From Symbiodinium natans (taxonomy: Eukaryota > Sar > Dinophyceae > Suessiales > Symbiodiniaceae): 22,500 nt of DNA. Location of the stretch: NCBI GenBank assembly GCA_905221605.1, contig CAJNDS010002179.1, positions 1,377,026 to 1,399,525 on the forward strand. The letters are read 5' to 3'. Every line of letters starts with the position of its first letter. Position 1 is the stretch's first letter. Shown in pieces: positions 16,476 through 22,500 of this stretch. Both the position numbers and the translations under genes were made by a program. The notes under the pieces were generated by a model, which worked only from the letters and a program-made list of their open reading frames with translations, did no database searches and was not told where the DNA came from.

Positions 16476-17162
16476 TGTGTCGCACCAGGCAAGGACTTCA
16501 GAGCCCTGAAAAAGAGGGTTTAGGGCTAGGGGATGAAACCCTTGAAGACAGGTGGCCATGGGGGCAGTGCTGGCTCTAGCGCGAGAGGTAACGTGGAACC
16601 AGCCGCAGGCTGAGTCACTTAATGCGCTTGGCTGCTGAATCCAGCAGCCCTTGCTCTGAAGGGCCGCAATGACAGGTGCCTGGCGGGATGCTTACAAAAG
16701 TACCTTCGTTACGTCACTGCACTTTAGTGGTTTGGGTAGTAGTAAGCATTTGTTTTGGTAAGGCTGTCGTCGATGTCACACTTTCTGAAAGACGCCCACT
16801 TTGAAATAAGCCGGTTCGTTCTCTACATCCTCCAAGACCCAAAACGTCCCACAAAGGGTTCCGGGGTTTTTCTCGAAGTGAAATTTCACCCAAAACCTGC
16901 AAACTCCCGATAAACAAATCGCTTAAGCCCTATAAATACCCGATAAACAAAGCGCACTTAAACCCGACAAACACCCCATCAGAGCCCCAGCCTGCGGAAC
17001 TGCACTGGCCCCTCAGATGATCTCGTAGGCCCCCAAGTTGCCGCCCACACCCCATAATAGTCCCGAGTGAGCGCAGCCTAGAGAAAGCCTGGGCGTGCGC
17101 CAGAGAGCCAAAGCTGCGAGCAAAAAGGGTTTGGGGTTTAGGAGGGCTTCAGGTCCTTAAGT
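16476..17162. other. No recognised gene
   Basis: Short frames such as MGAVLALAREVTWNQPQAES from about 16557 could be exons, but nothing supports them beyond being open. The region at 16845-16990 has repeated CCCGATAAACAAA words. Confidence 0.35.
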
Positions 17163-17230
17163 TGGATTCTAGTACCCCTATTACAATCCCGATCCGATGA
17201 AGGACTGTTAGTATCAGGGGGAACATCCCC
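17163..17230. mobile_element. Partial family B inverted-repeat element
   Basis: Shares TAGTACCCCTATTACAATCC-like sequence and the right end (AAGGACTGTTAG, then GGGGGAACATCCCC) with family B copies. The left terminus is missing or diverged. Confidence 0.6.
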
Positions 17231-17894
17231 AGGTTTAGGGTTTCCAGCTTCAAAAAAAGGGGTTAGGGTTTCGAGTTGGGGATGTGAGGGCCCTTGCGCG
17301 AATGAGTGCAGGACTCATGGCAGCCTTTGGTTTCCTAGGTCGCTGAGGGACCTCGTTGATTTTTCTTTAGGGTGGCGGATGTTCAGGCTCTCCAAGGGGA
17401 TCAGCAGATTCGTTGAGAGGCGGTAACCCGAAGCACACCGCTTCGAATTCTGCGGAAACGACTGCCGCAGGAGTGGGCTCAGGCGCAGTGCAAAGCACTG
17501 TCGCTCTGTGTACGGCGCCGGATGACTTCACGTGTCAATGTGGCAGGATGATTTGTGCGAGCCGTTTTTGTGCTTAACTAGGAGCCTTCAGGCTCACTGC
17601 CACTGCGTCTCATTAGAGGCTCGAAGATCAAGCACCAAAAAACCAACATTAGAATCACAGCTTTGCATAGTCAGGGGTAGCAGCCCACACATGGCTCTGA
17701 GATCCTATAAGAGCAATATAGGGATTGCTATTTTGTACATTTTGGGGGTTCTTAAGCAAACAGTAGTTCAGCGGCCCTTTGACACAGCCCCCCCAAAAGA
17801 CGCCCTGAAGCCCCCAGAGTCTGCCAAGAGCGGCGCGGAGCCGATGGGAGGGATGGCGCTGCCGATGCGGATGCCTCTACACGGGCCACTCGCT
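17231..17894. other. No recognised gene; one open frame
   Basis: An open frame at 17532-17909 ends in PKDALKPPESAKSGAEPMGG and then MALPMRMPLHG, whose GC-rich codons look more exon-like (about 17794-17890) and run into TTTAGGG units. I do not recognise it. Confidence 0.3.
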
Positions 17895-17944
17895 AGGTTT
17901 AGGGTTTAGGGTAAGTTTAGGGTTTAGGGTTTAGGGTTTAGGGT
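17895..17944. repeat. Telomere-like (TTTAGGG)n tract
   Basis: Six to seven units interrupted by GTAAG. Confidence 0.95.
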
Positions 17945-17999
17945 TCTGATGGAGCATGGGTCCCGGAAAAGTGGGCCCGAAGCCTTTCTCATTCCCGAG

Positions 18000-18265
18000 C
18001 CCTAAAGCCCTAAGCCCTAAACCCTAAACCCTAAACCCTAACCCTAAACCCTAAACCCTAAACCCTAAACCCTAAACCCTAAACCCTAAACCCTAAACCC
18101 TAAACCCTAAACCCTAACCTAAACCCTAAACCCTAAACCCTAAACCCTAAACCCTAAACCCTAAACCCTAAACCCTAAACCCTAAACCCTAAACCCTAAA
18201 CCCTAAACCCTAAACCCTAAACCCTAAACCCTAAACCCTAAACCCTAAACCCAAACCCTAAACAG
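18000..18265. repeat. Longest telomere-like (CCCTAAA)n tract in the window
   Basis: About 36 units, mostly perfect, with a few deletions (CCCTAACCC and AACCTAAACCC). Unrelated sequence follows on both sides, so this is not a chromosome end. Confidence 0.98.
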
Positions 18266-18271
18266 CCTCTA

Positions 18272-18331
18272 GGATCATCCTCGTGCTCCTTACGATTTCA
18301 AGTTTTGGTACGGCCGCCGGGCGGTGCAGCT
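18272..18331 (+). CDS. Exon candidate after the long telomere-like tract
   Basis: After CTCTAG ending 18271 the frame reads DHPRAPYDFKFWYGRRAVQL. Aromatic-rich, with plausible codon use and the same position relative to a CCCTAAA tract as confirmed exons. Family unknown; the 3' end is uncertain. Confidence 0.3.
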
Positions 18332-19359
18332 TTCTTCCGCAGCGGCGAGGCAAGCAGGGTGGGTGGGATCGTCGTAAGGGTTTAGGGTTTTAGGGTTGTA
18401 AGAAGAGTTCGGTTTTTTGGGTTTCAAGAAGTCTGCGGAACAACAGTTGCAAACCCTATGAGCCTCGCATACCTCAGGCGCAAACCCTAAACGCCTGCGG
18501 GAAGAAGAAGTGTTGCAAAGGGTTGAGAGTCCAGGCTTTGGTAAACCCTTAACCCCACAACCTTAAAACCTAAAGCCCTAAGCCATTTTTTGGCCTCGCC
18601 AGCCCGATCGCAAAACTCTGAATCCCAAATCCACCAACTCTAAACCCTGTACCCTAAGGAATGAACACCATAAACTGGCCCTCGAAACCTCAGAAAAAGG
18701 AAGTCAGAAAGCAAATGAGGTCGAACTCGATCAACTCGAAGCCCCAAATGGCCATTTGGGGGGTTTAGGGTTTAGGGTGGAGGGTTTAGAGTGAAGGGTT
18801 TCCTGGTTGAAGTGGGTGCAGGGTTGGATAAAAGGGTGCGGAGGGGGGGGGGGGGGGGGCTTTCCGAGTGAGAACCCGAGATCTCCCCCCAACCGACGCA
18901 GGGTGTGACGACGTCGGCGGGTTTGCGGTTCGAAGCCTACCACCTGGAGAAGCCGTGCTCAAGTCTTCCTGAACCGCCATAGTCCTGTAAACCTTACTCC
19001 TCAGACTCAAAGCCTGTGAGGCCCCCCCCCAAGGCCCTAAAGCAAGAGTGGGTGGCAGGTTCGGCGCCAATACAGTAACTTTCAGCATGCAGGTGAAAAG
19101 AAAAGGATCACAGTGTGGTTATGTTTGGATCTGGCGTTTTCCGTTCAACCCTTCAGACTAGGGCCAACCATGGCAGAGACTTTCAACCTCGACAGGAGCA
19201 TCCGCAACACAATGTAGGACATGCCGCCCACATGGCCGGCATCGCTCGCGATCACATCGACTCCCCCACACCCTAGGCCCCTCCTGCAAAGCCTGCCACG
19301 CACAGAGTGAACTTTAGCTGCTGAGCCTTTGCCCTTAAAACTGGGACCCGGCATTCCAG
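18332..19359. other. No recognised gene
   Basis: Contains short TTTAGGG or CCCTAAA groups (18378-18395 and 18762-18790), a G run of about 18 at 18842-18859 and a C run at about 19022-19030. Open frames on the - strand lack known motifs. Confidence 0.45.
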
Positions 19360-19392
19360 ACAAGGAATGCACGACGACCACGTCGACAACTG
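19360..19392 (+). CDS. Thr/Ser-rich gene, candidate exon a
   Basis: After ATTCCAG ending 19359 the frame reads KECTTTTSTT. A GC donor at 19393 (ACTG|GCAGCC) gives the phase that the Thr/Ser exon at 20002 needs (G plus GC makes Gly). Weak alone because it is short. Confidence 0.35.
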
Positions 19393-19630
19393 GCAGCCTC
19401 TTTGCCGACTCCACTTAAGCTCTTAACTTTCGATCCGCTTCAGCACCACCCTCCCCCCCCTTCTCAAAGAACATCATAAAGATCAAGAGAAGCTTTTCAC
19501 ATGTGAATGGAGTAGGCACGTCAAAAAAGGGCGCGCACTAGATGGACCCACCAGTAGCTTGAAGTTCGTGAAGAAGAGCGTGGCTTTCCCTCACAAGGCA
19601 CTTCCGAACTTCTTGTGTCTCCTAGGTAAG

Positions 19631-19724
19631 GGGGACCCTTAAAGGGGATCCCTTCTGAACCGTCTTCTGACTCTCTTTAGCCGGGGACCTTATTCAGAGG
19701 GTCTATATCCCCAAAGGGTCCCCC
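19631..19724. mobile_element. MITE-like inverted-repeat element, family C
   Basis: GGGGGACCCTTAAAGGGGAT at the left pairs with the reverse complement of the right end (CCCCAAAGGGTCCCCC), imperfect terminal repeats of about 35 bp. TAA lies directly on both sides (19628-19630 and 19725-19727), a possible 3-bp target duplication. Confidence 0.65.
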
Positions 19725-19918
19725 TAATCCTATGCCCTATAGTGCTTGAAAGCTTCCCCAGGCTCTCGGGCTCCCAGGTGCGCTCCCCAAAACATGACGC
19801 CAGAGGAGGCCTCTCATTTTTTTTGTCTTTAGGTTTAAAAAAAGGGGCCCAGCCCTAATTTAGTGCCACTGGGCCTTGGCAAGGTTGTAGGTTCTGAAGG
19901 GTCATGCTGCCGATGGCT

Positions 19919-19980
19919 GTTTAGGGTTTAGGGTTTAGGGTTTAGGGTTTAGGGTTTAGGGTTTAGGGTTTAGGGTTTAT
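19919..19980. repeat. Telomere-like (TTTAGGG)n tract
   Basis: Eight to nine perfect units, ending about 20 bases before the next Thr/Ser-rich exon. Confidence 0.97.
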
Positions 19981-20001
19981 CTTTGCATGGCACCCGCTCA
20001 G

Positions 20002-20084
20002 GCACGACCAGCTCCATAACGTCGACGCTTTCAGGCACGACGACATCGCGAACGAGCACATCCTCCACTTTGAGCAGTACCAGC
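20002..20084 (+). CDS. Thr/Ser-rich gene, candidate exon b
   Basis: After CGCTCAG ending 20001 the frame reads (G)TTSSITSTLSGTTTSRTST and then SSTLSSTS. It ends at a GT donor (AGC|GTGAGT) at 20085, although the frame stays open to 20148. The same low-complexity composition as the long exon at 21751 makes a shared gene likely. Confidence 0.5.
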
Positions 20085-20608
20085 GTGAGTTCAACCAGTA
20101 GCCTCTTATTTGCAATGGTTCTTCAGCCCACGCCTTAAGCCATACCGTCTTGGTTCTACAACGACCCAAAAAATCCTCCCCCTCCCCAGACCCCCCTGAA
20201 ACTCCTTTCATAATCTTTGGGGGGGGAGCTTAAAGAGCTTCTTTTGTGTTGTTTTTTTGGGGGGGCTATGCAGATAAAAACCCGCGCAGCACAAAGTTAC
20301 GTGCTACGAGAGAGGTCGCCCAAGAGGGGAGTGGGGGGAAGTTGTCCGGAGGAACTGGGAGACCAGTGTTTCATAGCATCCCGGGTCCTCGCAAGATCGC
20401 GCGCGGTGCAGGCACGGGAACCAGCATTACGGGAACGACCAGGCCCGAGGGATATCTGGGAGCTGCAACCCCTAAACCCTAAACCCTAAGTAGGACTAGG
20501 AGGTGTCGTAGGATTCAGTCTCAGTCGGCTCGTTGGACGTACTAGGGGTCTTGCATGACCCCGCACACAAGGCCACAAGCCCTGTTCTTACAGGCCCTAC
20601 GCTATATC

Positions 20609-20700
20609 ACCTTTGGGAATGATTTTTTACTTTTGTTTATATAAAAACCCAAGAGGATATTAAAAATGTTGCTTTTATTAAGGTTCTAAGGGGAGAATAC
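20609..20700. repeat. AT-rich dispersed repeat, copy 2
   Basis: Shares TTTTGTTTATATAAA, an AGGATATTAAA-like middle and TTAAGGTTCTAAGGGGAG with 8931-9032. Confidence 0.7.
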
Positions 20701-20909
20701 GGCCCTACGAGTGTACGGCCCTACGGCTGCATCATGCCATCATGACTTGTAGTGGAAGCCAGGGCAGCAAGCAGGAAGGATATTGGCCTTCTGTGCAAAG
20801 TATGTTTCACCGCAGGCGCCAGAGACCCTTTAACCCTAATCCTCGGTTCAGAGGGCTTGCAAAGTGGCTAACGAGCTCTTTGTCAACAAAGCCAGGAGTC
20901 ACTAGGAGG

Positions 20910-20951
20910 GCTAAACCCTAAACCCTAAACCCTAAACCCTAAACCCTAAAC
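20910..20951. repeat. Telomere-like (CCCTAAA)n tract
   Basis: Five to six units about 50 bases upstream of the Thr/Ser-rich exon at 21004. Confidence 0.96.
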
Positions 20952-21003
20952 ATTGAGTGGACCAACCCCGAACCTTCATCCTACCTCGGGCTGCCATGCG
21001 CAG

Positions 21004-21044
21004 TACTGCGACCGTCACCACAGTGACGACGACGTCTCTCACCA
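21004..21044 (+). CDS. Thr/Ser-rich gene, exon c
   Basis: After ATGCGCAG ending 21003 the frame reads TATVTTVTTTSLT. A GT donor at 21045 leaves phase 1 and joins the exon at 21520 as SLT-S-TSHTST. Confidence 0.5.
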
Positions 21045-21519
21045 GTCGCTTGGAGCATACGAAGCCCAAAGACCTAGACCCATCCAAGGGGGCTTAGCAG
21101 AATAACGGTAGCCACTAGGCGTTGTGTTTCGGGGCAAAGAGATGTGAGGCCCAAAGGAATTTAAGGCCGATGTTGGTGAAAGTTGAAGGCGAAAGTTGAA
21201 GCTTGTCACCTTGTCATGTTGCTATTGTATACTTACAAGGCCCAAGTCCTACATGCCTACTCAAGCTTCGCTCTACTGCAATCCACCTGTGCCGTCTCTG
21301 AGCCACCCGAACCAGCATCCTTCCGAGACTCGAAGCACAATTCTGAATTCCTATTCTTTCATCAATTCCATTTCTGCAATTACAGATTTCCCTGCTGGAA
21401 ACCTCAACCTGAGCCATAAACCTTTTAGGGTTTAGGGTTTATAGGGTTTCGGGTTTAGGGTTTAGGGTTTACGCTGAAAGAATTCTAGAAACCCTAAACC
21501 CTCAACGCTGCTTATTGAG
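21045..21519 (+). other. Intron between Thr/Ser-rich exons c and d
   Basis: GT-AG, 475 bases. It contains a TTTAGGG tract at 21423-21472 and an AAACCCTAAACCC at 21489-21501. No other gene was recognised, although frames at 21183-21435 are open. Confidence 0.45.
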
Positions 21520-21601
21520 GCACCTCTCACACTTCCACCGCTACTTCCGTGACCTCGACGTCGCAGACGGCCACAACAGCCACGTCAACCCTGACAAGCC
21601 A
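21520..21601 (+). CDS. Thr/Ser-rich gene, exon d
   Basis: After TTGAG ending 21519 the frame reads (S)TSHTSTATSVTSTSQTAT and then TATSTLTSQ. A GA donor at 21602 (CA|GATGCC) leaves phase 2, exactly matching the exon at 21751 (Q-TAVSSTITTM). Confidence 0.55.
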
Positions 21602-21706
21602 GATGCCGGGCCGTGTTTTTTTCTCGTCTCTTGTGGTACTTCATGACAAGATTGCTTCGATGACGTCTCACCTTGGGCGGCTCGATGCCTCTTATCATAT
21701 AACCTA

Positions 21707-21728
21707 CCCTAAACCCTAAACCCTAAAC
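21707..21728. repeat. Short (CCCTAAA)n tract
   Basis: Three units 22 bases upstream of the acceptor of the long Thr/Ser-rich exon. Confidence 0.93.
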
Positions 21729-21750
21729 ACTTACAAGCCCAGCATCCCAG

Positions 21751-22429
21751 GACAGCTGTCTCGTCGACCATTACGACGATGACCAGCACCTCAGGGACTG
21801 AAACCAGCATCACCACAACCAGAAGCACTGCAACCAGCATCACCACCTCAATTTCAACCACGCAGACCGCAACCACTGCTACCACAAGCAGCAGCAAGAC
21901 TTTCACAGGAACCTCAACCTCACAGACGCAATCGCAAACAAGCTACACACACACGGTCACGACAATCACCGTCTCAGCGACCAGCGCGACGACGACTCGC
22001 ACGAGTGTTACAATGAGCACCAGCACCAGTTCGACACAAACAGCCACTACCCGGACCTCAACGGCCACCAGCGTCACCACAACATCTGCAACAGACACAA
22101 GCCTTACAACTACTTCACTCACAGCGACTACACTCACAACCACTTCCGTCACAACCACTTCCGTCACAACGGTTTCCGCCACAACGACGTCACTTACGGG
22201 AACGCTCATCACGACTACTTTGACAAGCATCAGCATGACATCATCGACCTCCTCAACAATCTCAGCCACGACATCGACGTCCAGCTCGGTGACGGCAACC
22301 ACCTCCACCAGCAGTGGCTGGGAGACCATTTCAGATTTAGAGTTGAAGAAAAAAGAGTTCACCACAGACACACTCATATGCATTTCTGTTGCACCCGCAT
22401 CCTGCCGTTTCTGGCTAGCATGTCTATAG
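21751..22429 (+). CDS. Thr/Ser-rich (mucin-like) repeat protein, long exon e
   Basis: After ATCCCAG ending 21750 the frame encodes about 190 residues made almost wholly of Thr and Ser with scattered Ala, Val, Gln, Ile and Leu. Short repeats such as TSVTTTSVTT are visible (about 22142-22172). No Cys-rich domain, signal peptide or membrane segment is seen in this part. Such Thr/Ser-rich regions are usually extracellular and O-glycosylated or cell-surface stalks; that is inference. After SSGWETISDLELKKKEF (from about 22310) composition changes, so a donor may lie near 22315-22340; otherwise TAG ends the frame at 22427-22429. Joins exon d in phase with a GA-AG intron. Confidence 0.6.
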
Positions 22430-22500
22430 GCCACATAAAGATCCCCAGCAGTACTGTACCAGAACACCACACACGCGCACGAGCGCACGGACAGAGTGAC

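Larger units (their letters stand above)
20085..21003. other. Intron or spacer without a recognised gene
   Basis: Holds a short CCCTAAACCCTAAACCC at 20470-20488, the second AT-rich dispersed repeat (20609-20700) and a CCCTAAA tract at 20910-20951. Open frames at 20217-20489 are unrecognised. Confidence 0.5.

Noticed and set aside
18000-18265. A chromosome end (true telomere)
   Set aside because: Many similar tracts occur in both orientations and all are followed by unrelated sequence and exons, so they are interstitial.
21943-22488. Val-rich 181-codon frame on the - strand
   Set aside because: It is the complement of Thr/Ser codons (ACA, ACG, ACC) of the + strand exon, which joins in phase with neighbouring exons.

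Overview
The window looks like nuclear DNA of a dinoflagellate, possibly Symbiodiniaceae-like. Short exons are scattered through long non-coding sequence. Reconstructed introns end in AG but begin with GC or GA about as often as GT, as is known for dinoflagellates. Plant/alveolate-type telomere heptamers (CCCTAAA/TTTAGGG) occur in more than 20 internal tracts. All recognisable coding sequence lies on the + strand. No bacterial operons, rRNA, tRNA or CRISPR were seen.

Region 1 (913-15368) holds a gene broken into about 15 small exons. In order they spell the landmarks of a protein-kinase-like small-molecule kinase (aminoglycoside phosphotransferase / ecdysteroid- or choline-kinase-like). These are an N-lobe strand (YYFGDVSN, then ETSNWILITERIPF), a helix (EEYYFLLVKKGARMAG), the catalytic loop (WSHGNLNVDN), the metal-binding loop (LGVLDWGG) and a C-terminal helical part ending NMIKDWDIERKLDKW. 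Several consecutive exon pairs join in frame with GC, GA or GT donors. Some exons are still missing, and the catalytic-loop Asp reads Asn.

Region 2 (5342-8246) holds two head-to-tail copies of a three-exon gene for a DUF1275/YoaK-family membrane protein of 318 residues. Their predicted proteins are identical, and their introns and 3' flanks are nearly so. Both copies lie, same strand, inside one intron (4888-8619) of the kinase-like gene.

Region 3 (about 19360-22430) holds in-frame exons of a Thr/Ser-rich, mucin-like repeat protein that may run off the right edge.

The rest is intronic or intergenic: long AGT/AGC microsatellites (left edge and about 12 kb), AT-rich tracts, homopolymer C or G runs, telomere-like tracts, and three or more families of about 100-bp inverted-repeat elements resembling MITEs. 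Telomere-like tracts often sit directly beside exons, commonly CCCTAAA just upstream and sometimes TTTAGGG just downstream. One tract is bracketed by a 10-bp direct repeat that itself looks like a 3' splice site. Together with short repeats shared across exon-intron junctions, this suggests mobile, introner-like gain of introns, which is the most interesting idea in the window. Between 15.4 and 19.3 kb only weak exon candidates are seen.
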